Shown here: piece by piece, positions 23,374 to 36,736 of the stretch
How the letters are laid out: each line of letters starts with the position of its first letter
How positions within the stretch are numbered: the first letter of the stretch is position 1
Source: Neolentinus lepideus HHB14362 ss-1
Lineage: Eukaryota > Basidiomycota > Agaricomycetes > Gloeophyllales > Gloeophyllaceae
Length of the DNA: 64,000 nucleotides
Assembly: GCA_001632425.1 (NCBI GenBank)
Contig: KV425651.1
Coordinates: 1 to 64,000, forward strand
Direction: 5' to 3'
Position numbers and translations under genes: made by a program
Notes under the pieces: generated by a model
What the model was told of the DNA's origin: nothing
Seen by the model: only the letters and a program-made list of their open reading frames with translations
The model's database searches: none

Positions 23374-26300
23374 TGGATCAGAGCAAAGGTGTTTAGTTGA
23401 GCTTGTTGTAGATGGACGTTATGGGAGATTAAAAGTATATCTAACTGACCGCCTAATGCTCAAATTTGCTGTCTGCTATCATGTCATCGCATTAGCTGGT
23501 CAGTGCAATTGAAATTCATTAAAACACTTCCATCAGCTCCATTCTTTTGGGCACAGTAGCTACCACGCGTATATGGGTTATCACCCCATATGCGAGCCAG
23601 GCGATCTACCGCTTATGCATCTGTTATTGCTCCTTCAAGGTTTGACATCGATAGACCAACGAGATATGCACTCAAATCGTGAAGAGCAGTCTCGGTATCG
23701 CCAATGTCATCGGGGTAGTGGGATGACGCTCAGCCTCGTCGACCTAAGTAGAGGACCGACAGGATAGTATTCTTGATGAACGCTCCTGTAATGCAGTGCT
23801 TGCTCTGAGAGAAGCCCCGGATGCGTAAGCAGGGTCGCCAGCGCCTCAACCTTACTTACGGCATCTGAGAAAGTGAAGAAGAAGTGGAACTCCGCGGAGG
23901 GGACGTATCTAGATAAGAATTGGACCTACCGGAGTATCACCCATACAGCGTGTTGCAGGCGTTCTAGCCTTAACGGGGTCTAGTGAACTACAAGGTAGTA
24001 GGACGCATAGGCGTTGTGATTCGATGTTCGTGATGAGCACAGCTGGTTAACGGAGTCAAATGAGTTAGAAAGCTAAAGCCCTAGCTCCATGAGAGTCCGG
24101 TAGCGTGAGCCACGGGAAGCTGACTCCATGCGAGGAGGAGACACGGTAGTTGCGTGGAGAGGAATTGACGTAGAGGTACGAAAAGGACCGAGGGCGAGAT
24201 CCCATGATTCGCGCCTCGCATTCGACTGCAGCTAATCGGCATCGGATGCACTGTCACAGTGTTGTTTCTATGGCAGTCATCGTTCGGGGAATTCGGCAGG
24301 GGATGGAAGGATGGGCAAAAATGCTATCTTCAGATGCGAAGAGATGAATGGCACAAGAGCGGTGCGAACATGGAACGACACTTACGCTAACCTGCAGGCA
24401 GAGATATTGAACTCTCCTTAGATGACAGGTTCCGCATATGACAGCGCTCAGCTCCGAGTTTCCCTCCTCTCGCCATCGTAATAGCCTTGAAGACCCTCTG
24501 ACTTGGCTAGAATTGAACGGGATACCTTAAGGGAGAGCGCTACTTGCCGCGATCATGACAGACAGGTGCCCACATGGTAGAGATGTGCCGTGAAGAAACC
24601 CCTAATCTCCCAGGCGCCACGATTGCTTGAGCCTGTGTACTTGGGCCGTTAGCAAATATAACTGATGCTCTCCCGTAAAATTTCCATGAATAGATGCCAT
24701 GAAGGAATAACTGAACCTGAGACATCCCTCATCCATTGTGAGTCTGCTTTCCTGCAATTTGGCCCTGTCTCGTGGTCTTCCAGCCAAGGACAGGTGCCCA
24801 GATCTATTGAACCGGAGTTATCAGGCAAAACGCGTGCGAACACCGTTAGCATGGTCGCTTCAACCAAAACAAATGAGAACCAACGATATGAAATGTAAGC
24901 ACTGTCCTTGCCTCGGCCTGACATGCTGATCACTGTTAAAGGGGAATGCCCTCTACAGACTTCATGCCGTGTTGGAGGAATCGCGGAGTTTTGGCGACTG
25001 TCTGGTCCGACTGAACGGGCGCAATGTTCCGGATGGCATGCGGACCTTGTTATAGAGCTCACAGTTGCCTGAGGTGAGACATGAGCCTGGTGTGATTTTC
25101 CGACAGTTTGGTCACGGTTGGGGACTCAGGCAGCGACGATAAAGGCCAATGAGGAAGGCTGGAAATACCCGTACTGCACGCGGATATTGAGAGCGTGCGT
25201 TACTCGTCCACAGCGTATGCAGCAGGTAGCGAACAGAAGAGGCTGAACGAAGCATTCCAGTGCGTAGGAGCAAGCTGCCTCGATTTAGAGCCGCACTCCT
25301 CTATCCGACAGTCAAAAACGGCCTTCGCCAAGGTTTGGGCATGCTTGCAGCTGCTCTGTATCATCTGCATGTCTTGGAGAAAAGATCGATCAGATAATCT
25401 CGAAGGATAACTGCATGATACCGCTATAATCAATTTCGTCGGCCGGTGGGACGCTCTAGGCGGAGGCAAATCAGGGATCGGAGGGGCGGCGCATGAAGGT
25501 ATAAAATACATACGCTCACGATTTCACTCCTCACCACCATCCCCATTAGACAACGCACTAGTCAAACAACGTTCTTGCACGGTAACAAGCCTTCCTGTTC
25601 GCCTCCGGACGTTTCGTCCAGGAAACATGCCAGCTAGTATCGTCCGAGAAGGCTGGGGATTAGTTTGCCGCTCTAACCATAGATCCATTATTCATGAATA
25701 TTCCTCATCCACGCCTAGGTTCTGCCTGCTCTGTTCGACGATACACCGCTAGGCAAAATGTAAACAGCCGTTTGTCTGCACGGGATGTTCGGCCAGCTCC
25801 CCGTCAGACGTCCAACGTGATGTACTGAACGGACGACTCACGACGAATCTCGTATGCGCTGGACAGGCTCTCGACGGTTGTAACATCCGAGCGTCACACT
25901 ATGGTCTAGCTTTTCCGTCCCATGCACGTACTCGTAGACAAGAACCTGTTTTCCACAGGCTACCGTCAGAGTACATACCATGGGAATGGAAGAAGCCAGA
26001 CCATAGTACGCGGATTGGATGTATCCTTACCGCAGGGCCAAGAACGACCTCAAGCCTCAAGCCACAGCTCTCAACCTCGGCTTCATCTTTTCTTGGAAGC
26101 GAGTCTCGCAGAGGCTATGTTATACTTGTCCCTTATTCGTTCACGACCACAGCTGACTTTGCGTGAAGCAGCAGGCCGTGTAACCCAGTCGGAGCAAGTG
26201 TATCCAACTGTGATCCGCAAAGAAGTGAAGTGAGAGCAATTCGGTGGACCAAGAGCGAGTCAGGAGCATGCCCCCTCGCGACTACTCTCCACTTCTATGA

Positions 26301-27893
26301 TCCCGGCCATTGGAAAGTTATCCAGCAGGCCAGGCAAGTCCTCATTCACTTATGCGCACATGATCTGGTGGCTGACTGTTGCCTGCAGAACTTACAGTGG
26401 TCTAGCGGGCTTGACAGGGACCGACATCTAGGAAAATGCATGAGTGCAGTAAAATTCTTTAAGTCAAGCAATGAAGGTGGGAAGCAGAACTTGCAAGTTC
26501 TTCCGTGTTGATCCTGGAGTTCACCTTGTCGATTGGATCACTGGTTTCCATTTTACTCTGCAGGGACCCACACTTTTCGGCAAATACTCGTGCTCACCGT
26601 GATCGATGCCAACTATTCTTTCTCGTCCTCGCTCTGCTGCTCGATGCATCTTGCTGGCGATTTTCGGCTTCCTCGAATACGCTATCATTCATCTAGGCCG
26701 TACGCGAAGCACCGTTAGGAAGGACAACTTCCGTAACGATACCGGCAGCTGCCTTTGCGCTCACGGGACCCTGCGACGGTTATGAAATAACCTGGATGTG
26801 ATGGGGGTTTCGGACGTCTGCGTCGTGCTACTCTGCGGTCATTGGGTTAGGAGCGGAATTCTTGTTCGATTGGGTCTGATGGCTCTCTTCTGGCCTTTGG
26901 GAGGATGGGTGTATGGTGTACAGTGACCGTCAGTACGTTTTTTCACAGGTTTCTGCAACTAACCAATGCTGCTCTCACTCAGGACGGAAAGGACTGGAAC
27001 GGAGACTTCGAGAACGGCCTGGATCTCCTATCTGCTTTTATTCGTTCTGGCAATGAATCTTGAAAGATTATATATAATGCTCAAGCGGCAGGCAGCGGCA
27101 CCCCGTGGCGTTCTGAGTATCTCAGTCCAACGTCACCGCACAAGAATCGTTACTTTGCGTCGCACGGTCGCAGGCTTCCGCCAAAACCATGAATACAGCC
27201 GAAATTGAGTGACACTATTCACGTTTGTGCAGCTGACCGTCTACGAAACATTATGGATTCTCATCTCCAGGCACTCTGTTATATCGTGGTGTATCAAGGC
27301 GTCTTCCCCACGTCAGTTAATCCTCAGACCTCGAGGCACAGCCCGATGGCCCTCATTGGCAGGCACGTCCATAAAGTTCCCTCTTATCTGCCAAGGTTGG
27401 ACGGACGTCCCTTCATGCCAGCAGTGCCGTACAAGTCACTTCACCGTTCCAAGCCGCATCTTAAGATCTCTTCATGTTTCATTGGGCGGCGAACTAGATT
27501 CGCTCTCCATTTCGCGGACTGGAAATACGGTCGGGGTTGCGGGGTTCCAAATTGCTACGGCTTGTGGGTCCTTGTATTTTCGTTCTGCCACGCCCTCGCA
27601 ACATCGGTTCTTTCTCGACCTTCTCGATTCTCAACACGGCCCGGCGTTCACATTGCTTGTCAATGAAGCTTTCCGCTCAATTCCGTATTCCGTAATTTAC
27701 GAGGGATTAGCGGATCAGAATGCGGTATCACTATCTGCTTCCCTTCCCATAGTACGTGACTTTTTACATTGAACAGCCCGGAAACCTTATGGAGGCTGCT
27801 CACAGGAGCGGGAGTCCTCGTAGGACCATGAAATTTGGGGAACAAGACGTGCATGGTGATGCATTTCCAGAGACACACTACCAACGCCATGGT
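23374..27893. other. 4.5-kb stretch without a supported gene
   Basis: No recognisable protein family, transposon domain or structured RNA. Frames are short and interrupted. A TATA-like box at 25500-25506 (TATAAAA) is followed by a pyrimidine-rich leader and an ATG-less open stretch at about 25752-26165. Two overlapping plus-strand frames at 27205-27666 and 27209-27774 have no family resemblance, and at most one could be real. Some frames contain hydrophobic stretches (minus strand about 24850, plus strand about 26510), which may be remnants of a decayed membrane-protein gene. Confidence 0.4.
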
Positions 27894-29469
27894 TCAAGCC
27901 CATCTACCCGGCACGACGGGATGGGAGCTTGACAACCCGCCATCGACGGCGATATTCTGGCCGTTGATATAACTCGCATCGTCTACCACATAGTTGGCGT
28001 AAGTGCACCTCCACCTCTAGCTCTCCAGTCGCCTAGGACGAACTTACCTGAAGCCAGGAATAATGCAGTCTGCGCGATCTCTAAGCAAGTCAAGGTCGAA
28101 CTGTGAGTAAGAGTCAATTGAGATGCGACTGAGGGACCTTGACCTTCTGCTACGCCATAGCGCCCAGTCGGGTTCAGCTGACCCACTTTCGTGATGGTGC
28201 CGCGTTGGCGCGCGTATTCGAACGTCGCGGCCGACATCCCCGTCTCGATGAGACCCGGGCAGATGGAGTTTACTCGAATGTCGGATTTGGGGACCTGATA
28301 GGGTGCGGTGTTGGCGATGGAGTTTACGCTGAGATGTGGCTTTAATAGAGCCTAGGGAAAGTGTGGCATGTCAAACGTACGCTGCCTTGCTTGCGCTGTC
28401 TAGAATGGATGCGCACTCGTTAATAGCGCTCGACAATCATTGCGAGAGACGTCTCTTACAATCAAGTGGACCGGCACCAGAACGGATTCCAGCCACTGAA
28501 TCATGAAAGTATACCGTTCACTGCTGCTCGGAACAAAATGTGTTCTTGCGAAGGTCATACCTGATGCTGTTAAGATGATACTCCCGCCACTGAACCCCTT
28601 GCCTCTTGATGGATTTGTCTTCATCATAGCCTCAGATGCGTATTTGACAGCGAGGAAGCATCTGGGGATTCCGTCTCGGGATTAGCAGGTGCCATCTTAG
28701 GCATATGGCAGTGGTGTGTCACGTACGAGAGTGCGTTGATCCGCATTGTCTCCATGAACGTCTCAGCTGTGATATCGTACAGATGCGTGTTGGTCGCGAT
28801 TCCTGCCTGGGCAGATATAAAGGTGCAGATATAAGCCTCTATCCAGCCACATGCATGTCATTGAATTGTCATAACTTACATTAGCGAAGAATACATCGAG
28901 CTGTCCTTCCTCCTTGATCGTCCGCTCGCATACTGCTGAGATAGCTGCGTCATCGGCTGCGTCGGCTTGTATTGTTGTGACCTGCAAGATTACCTCGTCA
29001 AAGACCAAAACCATATGGATGGGATGGTCGAGTGACGTACTTTGACGTCCGGATATGACTTCTCTATTGTCTCCTTGAGATTAGGTAGGTTGTCCTTCAT
29101 GAAGTCCAGCAGGTAGAGATGGTGGGCGCCTGTATGATTCTCCTCAAATCCAGCTAGGAACAGGACCATGCGTCCGCATACTCATACCTTCGTGGGCGAA
29201 GAGTAGAGCCGCAGCACGCCTGCGTCGTATCCAGTTAGCCCTCTTCAGCTCACTCAAGACAGCATCACTCTGAGGACACACCCAATGCCTTTCATAGACC
29301 CAACTCCTGTGATCACGCATACCTTGCCCTTCAACCGCGACCCTCGAGGCGTACTGCTCAAATGCGATTGAATCTTCTCAATCCTTGCCACCGTCCGCTG
29401 ATAGAACTCCTCGTCACCGGCACCTTTGGTCCGCAATGCGTTGTATCCGCCGGTCTTCAGCGCCGGCAT
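27894..29469 (-). CDS. Short-chain dehydrogenase/reductase
   Basis: An NAD(P)-dependent oxidoreductase of the classical SDR family. From ATG 29469 a leader of about 45 residues precedes the cofactor-binding motif (GKVCVITGVGSMKGIG, a TGxxxGxG variant). Further exons give TTIQADAADDAAISAV, LDVFFANAGI (the NAG motif, split by an intron), GGSIILTAS (catalytic Ser region), DYSASKAA (the YxxxK pair, split by introns), then RVNSICPGLIETGM and ALFLASDDASYINGQNIAVDGG. The stop is TGA 27896-27894. All catalytic residues are present. Substrate cannot be inferred; no biosynthetic neighbours are present. Confidence 0.9.
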
Positions 29470-30109
29470 AGTGGGAGCACACTCGTATACACAAACTGGG
29501 AGCAGAACGGTGCCAGCAGACCCATGTCAGGGTCGTCGTGCATTATAAGTATAGCGAACAAGGTAAGATTCACGAGATCACCGGGAGATGTGAACGCCGG
29601 CCGCTGTAACAGCTGCTGACCACGGCGGTGCACGACTCTCGATCAGACTGTCTTACGGTTTGCAAGTCGAAGCAGAGGCCATGTCATTTGCATAGGAATG
29701 ATTGGGAACTGAGACATCCATAACTGCTATTCAAATATCGTACTCTTTCGAAGACTCGACTTACAACTTGCTGTAGATCATGTATATCCGATCGTCCTAT
29801 CCAGGCCTAGGGATTCCTACTCCCACGACTACTAACCTAATAAGAATTGTGAAATGAGTCCTAGACAGGATTCTGGGATTTAAGAGACTGGGCCAAGTTG
29901 TCAAAGATGATCGAGTTTACTTATTCAGCTGCGAAGCACTTGAGCGAGAAAAAATACAGCCAGATAGTATTGCAAAGTGGATGTCTGCGGTGAATCGCCG
30001 GTGATTGACATGGTGGTCCAAATGAGCGCAGTGTGACATGCGTGACTGTCGCGACTTGAGCTCAGAACGAAAGTAAAATCCTGGTGCACGTCTTTACAGG
30101 CAGCCAGCC
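29470..30109. other. Divergent intergenic region (SDR / CCT6)
   Basis: 640 bases between two divergent start codons. No coding frame with support is seen. The CCT6 leader, just upstream of 30110, is ordinary. Confidence 0.6.
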
Positions 30110-32177
30110 ATGTCATCTAGTATCGAGCTCATCAACCCGAAAGCTGAGAGCGTTCGCCGCTCGGCGGCGCTTCAGGTGAGTCCATATACAACCATACTTG
30201 TGCAACAGAGCTGATAATGTCGAGGTAGGTCAACACGACCGGCGCGATGGGTCTTGCTAGTGTGGTGAAAGGCAATCTCGGTACGTGTCCTGCTTGTTAA
30301 TAAGGAATTTCAAAGCTCATACTATATGCTATAAAGGACCGAGAGGAACCCTCAAAATGCTGGTAGACGGCGCGGGCCAGATCAAGATGACCAAGGACGG
30401 CAAGGTGCTCCTCTCCGAGATGCAGATTCAGAACCCCACAGCTGCTATGATCGCAAAGACAGCAGTCGCACAGGACGATCAGGTTGGGGACGGAACAACA
30501 TCAGTGGTGCTGTTGGTGGGAGAGTTGTTGAAGCAGGCGGATCGGTTCATCTCTGAGGGTGTGCATCCAACTGTGATTGCGGAGGGTTTTGATTTGGCAA
30601 AGAAGGAGGCGTTGGCGGTGCGTCTAGGGGACTCTGCATGAATGAATTGTTGACTGATCCTTGTGTGCAAAGTTCTTGGACACATTCAAGCAGTCCGTGA
30701 CACTAGACCGAGCTACATTGATTAACGTCGCCTACACGTCCCTCGCCACGAAACTCGATAACGCGCTTGCTAAGCAATTAGCAGCAGACATCGTCGATGC
30801 TGTCCTTACCATCCGTCCTCCACCACCTTCCGGAGGTCAGCTAGAATTCACTATCTTACTTCTTGTGGGCATGTTCCTCACTATCGAATAGAGTCGAAAT
30901 TCCAAGACCGCATTGATCTCCACATGATCGAGATTATGAAGATGCAGCACCGGACTGCATCGGATACGCAACTCGTTCGCGGCCTCGTATTGGACCACGG
31001 TGGAAGACATCCAGACATGCCCAAGAGAGTCGAGAACGCGTACATCCTGACATTGAACGTTAGCTTGGAATACGAAAAGACGTGAGCGCCTCGTCCCTTC
31101 CCTCGCTTCAATACTGAATCTACTTTAGTGAGGTCAACTCAGGCTTCTTCTATTCTTCCGCCGAACAGCGCGAAAAGCTCGTCGAGTCCGAGCGCAAGTT
31201 CACGGACGCTAAGTGCCGAAAAATCGTCGAGTTCAAGAATATGGTGTGCGACCAGGCGGTCAACTCGAAAGAGAAGAAGAAGAACTTCGTCGTCATTAAT
31301 CAGAAAGGCATCGACCCTATGAGTCTTGACATCCTAGCCAAGAACGGGATCCTCGCCCTGCGGCGGGCGAAGCGGCGGAATATGGAGCGGTAGGCGTAAC
31401 GCCGCGACTATGAATTTCACTAACGAGATGCTTAGATTGCAGCTAGTCTGCGGCGGCTCAGCGCAGAACTCCGTCGACGACCTCACCCCAGACGTCCTCG
31501 GCTGGGCAGGGCTCGTCTACGAGCACACCCTCGGCGAGGAGAAGTTCACGTTCGTCGAGGACGTCAAGGAACCCAAGTCTGTCACGCTCCTCATCAAGGG
31601 CCCGAACGCATACACGACGCAGCGCATCCAGGACGCGCTGCGCGACGGTATGCGGGCGGTGAAGAACGCGATCGAGGATAACGCCTTGATCCCGGGGGCG
31701 GGCGCGTTCGAGGTTGCGTGTGCTGCACATCTGGCGGGGAGCGTGAAGAGGAGCGCGAAGGGGCGGGTGAAGATGGGCGTGCAGGCGTTTGCGGATGCGT
31801 TGCTGATTATCCCGAAGACGCTGGCGCAGAATGGGGGCTTCGATGTTCAGGATGTGGTTGTCGCGTTACAGGTTGGTCTACATACTGTTGACGGTATATA
31901 CCGTATTGATGTGCCGCACAGGATGAGCAAGCCGAGGGAAATGTTGTTGGATTGGACCTCAACTCTGGCGAGCCATTCGATCCGACGGTGGAGGGAATCT
32001 GGGATAACTATCGGGTCAAGAGACAGATGCTTCACTCATGGTAAGTTTATTGGCCACACTGTTTCGTACGCTGAGACTAATTGTCGTCACAGTTCTGTTA
32101 TTGCCGTAAATCTGCTATCTACTGACGAGATCTTACGAGCGGGCCGTAGTTCATTAAAACCTGAGGGACAACAATGA
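30110..32177 (+). CDS. cct6: T-complex protein 1 subunit zeta (CCT6)
   Basis: CCT6 is one of eight subunits of the cytosolic chaperonin TRiC/CCT, which folds actin, tubulin and WD40 proteins. Exons splice to about 545 residues: the N-terminus [42 protein letters not shown] (nucleotide loop), [22 protein letters not shown] (catalytic GDGTT), the apical domain with [28 protein letters not shown] and [28 protein letters not shown], then [16 protein letters not shown] and a final exon ending in [14 protein letters not shown]. At least seven introns are in frame. ATG 30110 gives the expected N-terminus. It converges with the UGPase paralogue 140 bases downstream. Confidence 0.96.
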
Positions 32178-32316
32178 TGCATGTAAACATACAGTAGTGC
32201 TAATGAATCCGTTTCATTCTACATCAGACAGGTGTTTGTGTTACATGCGTGCATGAACCATACTATACAAGGAGGGTATACAATTATACAGCGGGTATTG
32301 CGAGGAAGTTCGGAAG

Positions 32317-34620
32317 TCAAGACTACATCATAAGTCCTACGGAGAGCTGTCCAGTTATGCGTGGTATTGTTGTTAAGGATTTGACTTACCACCATAGTAA
32401 AGTTCCCAGAAATTAGACCTGAATATAAGGACAGTCAACGATGCGCCGAGCCGAATGAATGCGAATAGGCTTACGGTTTTCCAGAGTACATCCGTCTGGA
32501 ATATCGATACGCTGGCCATCGTTGGCTACGACTACAAGAAAAATCGGTCAGCATTTCGCCTGACCCTAGGCTCGTAACTACCCACTCGTAGCGCGATTCG
32601 GGTAGAAAGCGACGGCGCTGGAGGGGATGGTCACGAGTCTAGCCTGGCCAGCTACTCTTACCAATGACGGTGCCCTTCAACGTGACGTTGCGTCCGAAGT
32701 AGACATCACCCGCAACGCTCAGGTGGTCCAGCTCGAGGATGTTCGGTATCTTCTTGAAGCGCTTCTGGAAGTCTTGGATCTGTCGGCAATATCAGAACGA
32801 GCGAATCAAAGTAACAATTCGTCTTACCTTCTTGAACCTGTCCCCGAGTGTGATGACCGGCATAGTCTCGAACATACGCGCTTTGTTCCGCACAAGCTGG
32901 CCATTCTGCAGCGAATACAGATCGCTCATGATTAGGAGCAGGTCGGAGCAGTTCTTCACGGGTAGGAAGCGCGTGCGGGGGACTTTGATCGCCAGGGTGT
33001 GGTCAAAGTGCTTGATTGCAGCTCCGGCGGCTGTTTCCAACTATGAAGAGGGTTAGATGCTGGGGTAGTGAGGGGACGAAGAAGGGGACCAACCTGGATG
33101 ACGGACTGACCGTCGTCGGTTACTTTGGGGTCGACGATGATGTCAAGGTCCATGCCTCCCTTGTCCATGATGCGCTTCAAAGCTGCAAGCCCCTGCTGTC
33201 AGTCCGAATAATGTATCGGATCGTCGGACTATCATACCCTTCAGGTTGATCCATAAGTTATTCGTATTGAATATTTGGAACGTCGACACTATTTCACTGT
33301 GAGTTTTAAAAAGGTATTTTCCACTTAGGGAAAAAACCCACCAGACTTAAAGTCCTCCACGTACTCTGGAGGCACTTGTACAATTTCGAGCAGGCGCAGC
33401 GAGTTATCGTATTCGATGAGTGTCCCGCCCTGATCATCGTAACAAATAAGATTAACGAATGTAACCTTCTCGAAAAATTAGATCAACACACCGTCATATC
33501 GGCCTTGGTCTTGTTCGTGACTTCCATGATAAATTCCGTCTGCGTGTCCACCATATGTTGCAAGATCGACAGGTCCGCACTAACTCCACACAACATTCAG
33601 TCTGCACATCTCTTTCGCGCCCACAGCAATAAACACTAACACAGCGCCTAAGTTATCCGAATTCGACACGAACAAATACTCCCTCCCCTCCTTCACAAGC
33701 TGGTCGAGCACGCCCGACTGCGCCAGCGCACAGTACACATCCCCGTGCCCTGGCGGATACCACTTCGCCCTGTCCTCGTCGTCCGCGTGCTGGGGCAGCA
33801 GCAGTCCAGTATCGCTCAGCACCCGCGGGTACCTAGATTGGTTGAAGGTGACGATGCGCACGCGGCTGCTGGTGTGCCTCTTTATTATGCGGAGGGTGTC
33901 GCTGTGCGTGTTGAAGGAGGTCATGAGGAGGAGGGGGACGTCGGTGCAATGTGTGGCGTTGAGGTGCGAGACTTGGTGGATGGTGAGGTCGAGGAACGTT
34001 TGGCCGTCTTTGACTTCTAGTGCGCTTTTCGCGCCGGACATGCCTGCGTCGAGGTGAGTTTAGCACGCGAAGCCAGTGAGAGTGGAAGAAGAGTGGATGC
34101 GCACCCATGGAAGTGCCTAGTCCGCCATTGACTTTCAGAATGGCAAGCTTGTTCAGGATCTTCGGGTCATGAATCTGGGGTAGGTTATCATACGGTATAA
34201 CATGCTCTTTAGAGGGAGTATCGATCTGGCTCCAGTCACTGTACCAAATCAACGTTAAGCAGACGGGTGAAGATATGCTGGAAGAACACGCACAGCTGCC
34301 CATGCCTCGACTGTTCATCTAAGTAGCGATCGTACATACTAAGGAATGATTTCATTTCCTTCTCAAATGCCTAGAGATATGAAGTCAGTGCTCCATATGT
34401 CTCTATCTGTCTGACTCTTAGCCAGTGGTACCTTTCTCGAACCCGGATCCGCAGCTGTCGCCACAAGCTTCTTCACCTCCGCGCGCATCGACCTCTCACC
34501 ATCGCCGACACTAACAACATCCCCAGTCTTCCTCTCATTCGCGCTTGCCTTCGTACCTCCGCCCTGCTTCCTTCGGCGTCTGAAACGTAGAAACCGTAAG
34601 ATGGTGCTTAGCTGAATCAT
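32317..34620 (-). CDS. UTP-glucose-1-phosphate uridylyltransferase, divergent paralogue
   Basis: UGPase makes UDP-glucose for glycogen, trehalose and cell-wall glucan. This copy keeps the active-site motifs: [45 protein letters not shown] and [11 protein letters not shown]. Its N-terminus is unlike the second copy: from ATG 34620 it is basic ([14 protein letters not shown]). Introns before AFEKEM, between HGQL and DWSQ, and after SMG match the paralogue at 41395-43177; several more (after LGAV, KADMT, DFKS, and near KALK and SVIQ) are absent from it. The C-terminus splices to NFTMV-Ser-stop instead of the usual NLNMIEL. It looks active but diverged. Most fungi have one UGP1, so a specialised role is possible but unproven. 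Confidence 0.87.
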
Positions 34621-35717
34621 GGCGGTAAGATATAGAAGGATCCTCCATGGTCCCGGAACAATTTATTGGGAGTCTGAGACATGCCTGGTGCGCGAGGCGA
34701 TCTTGAGCTCGCCGTGATTATATGTAGACCTATTGCCTCAGCCTGCAGTGCAGGATCCAGGAGGTTTTCACGTGCTTAAGGAAGTTCAAACTGCAAGTGG
34801 TGACGCTAATAGCAGCTGAAGAGTTGGAAATAGCATACTGCAAGAAACACAGGAGGCACTAATTGTATGGCGTTGAACGGTGAATAACGGTCCCATGCCA
34901 TACAATATGTTCTGTTCCGGCCCATACCTTAGGTTGGATCAAATTAGACCGGGGCTCGAGTAGAGACGACGTCATCTGAATCAACGCATCCTTTGGAGTG
35001 ATGGGACTGGATTACAGAGTCCGGCATTTGGAACAGCTGCGAACGATCTCGCAAAGTAGTAGAGCAATGCACAGCACGCGCTTAGCAACCCTGGGCGATA
35101 GGGCTTACCTTGCATCCAGGCGCCCTCATCCATGATCCCTACCTCAATCTGATCGTACACGGCAATGCGTGTCGCCATCGCGGCTTTATAGAGTTTCGGG
35201 AGATGATTGAAACAACATATCACCGCAGGGCCTTCGCCACGCCCATCAAGACGGACCTTCCAAGGCCCAAACCTGTACGTACAGAGCAGAGCGGCTTATC
35301 TGCTCATCAGCGCACCCATGGCCACGCCCATCTAGCATGTTTGGACCCACACCGCGAATAAATAAATCCTGAACACCGCGACCGAGCAGCTCCAAGCGTG
35401 TAGTCCGTACCTGATGCAGGCCAGATGACCAGGCCATTTCTGAGATTTGTCAGACAGTAATGACAACCTCCTGAGAGATCCGCATGGCGCGAGCGTATTA
35501 TTGCATAACAGTGGTCATCCTGTGAGAGGGAGTGTCGCATAACCTGTAGACATCGGCAACGTTAACTGTAGCCGAGCGGGAGAATAGACTAGACAGGAGT
35601 CTGTTCCTTGCGGCATTTGCCGATCGGAGTCTAAATATCAAACCTTAATCTCGTTTGTCCATCCACAACGTTTGGTTAATCGGGCCTTCGTGACCGCCAA
35701 CCTCAAGACTAGCAATC
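34621..35717. other. Divergent intergenic region without a supported gene
   Basis: A minus-strand segment (about 35260-34981) can be spliced into a frame ending VPNAGLCNPVPSLQRMR, with a good GT-AG intron (donor about 35107). I recognise no family, no start is convincing, and it lies just upstream of the RPS8 promoter. It may be a gene remnant. The last 150 bases before 35718 are the RPS8 promoter and leader. Confidence 0.35.
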
Positions 35718-36736
35718 ATGGGTCAGTAGTGATGATTTTACCGGTGCAGCAGGAGGGAACATGCTAATCCTATGTTTAATTGTTACTTGGATCGTACTAA
35801 TAATCAGGCGAGTAACAAAAACCCATTTGAATGCCAGTAGGAGACAGCTAACAGCGACCGATGCTTTGCAGGTATAACCCGCTCTTCCCGGCACAAACGC
35901 TCTGCCTCCGGTGCCCAGCGCGCCCACTACCGCAAGAAGAGAAAGTTCGAGCTCGGCCGTCAGCCCGCCAGCACGAAGCTCGGCCCCAAGCGCGTGCACT
36001 CAGTTCGTGTCCGTGGTGGGAGCTTGAAGTACCGTGCGCTCCGTCTCGAATCGGGAAACTTTGCATGGGGCTCGGAGCATGTTACGAGGAAGACCAGGAT
36101 TATCAGCGTCGTGCGTATCAGAATTTTGCAACGGGCGTTTGGTTCATTCTAGAATGATGTTTCTTGCGATAGGTGTACAATTCGTCGAACAACGAGCTTG
36201 TGCGAACCAACACTCTCGTCAAGGGTGCCATTATCCAGGTCGACGCCACACCCTTCAGACAATGGTACGAGGCCCACGTATGTATTATGCTCATCTTCGT
36301 TTCAATATAGTTATTCATGTATGCGAATCTACAATAGTACGCTCAGCCCGTGAGCAAGAAGAGTGCCAAGACCGCGGAGGCGCCGACGGAGGAGGAGGAG
36401 AAGAAGAAGTCGAACCACGTCCAGCGGAAGATTGAGGAGCACCGCAAGGGTGTGTACCTTTATGATTTTCGTGTCTAAATAAGTTGCTGAGTGAGGCGCT
36501 TGCAGAGGCTAAGATTGACACACTCCTGGAGACGCAGTTTGGCGCCGGTCGTCTGTACGCTGCCATCTCAAGCCGCCCGGGCCAGTCCGGCCGCGCTGAT
36601 GGTTACATCCTGGAAGGTCGGGAGCTCGAGGTACGTCGATTGAAACGCAAAGTATCAGGGCACGTTGTAACCTCCGATCCTGTCGTAGTTCTACCTGAGG
36701 AAGATCAGGACCGGCAAACAGAAACATGCGCAGTAG
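35718..36736 (+). CDS. rps8: 40S ribosomal protein S8 (eS8)
   Basis: A protein of the small ribosomal subunit. Exon 1 is ATGG only (35718-35721), then a long first intron ends just before [30 protein letters not shown]. Later exons give [64 protein letters not shown], a charged insert, and [56 protein letters not shown], ending HAQ at TAG 36734-36736. It matches the family along its whole length. A tiny first exon is common in fungal ribosomal protein genes. A box-C-like RTGATGA at about 35727 was considered as a snoRNA sign and not accepted. Confidence 0.97.

Noticed and set aside
27205..27774. Two overlapping plus-strand ORFs of 153 and 187 codons
   Set aside because: They lie in adjacent frames, have no family resemblance, no convincing promoter and no splice support; chance open frames are likely.
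34981..35290. Spliced minus-strand frame upstream of RPS8
   Set aside because: One good intron but no start, no family and close to the RPS8 promoter; recorded as a remnant only.
35722..35870. Possible box C/D snoRNA in RPS8 intron 1 (RTGATGA near 35727)
   Set aside because: No box D (CTGA) or terminal stem is found in the intron.
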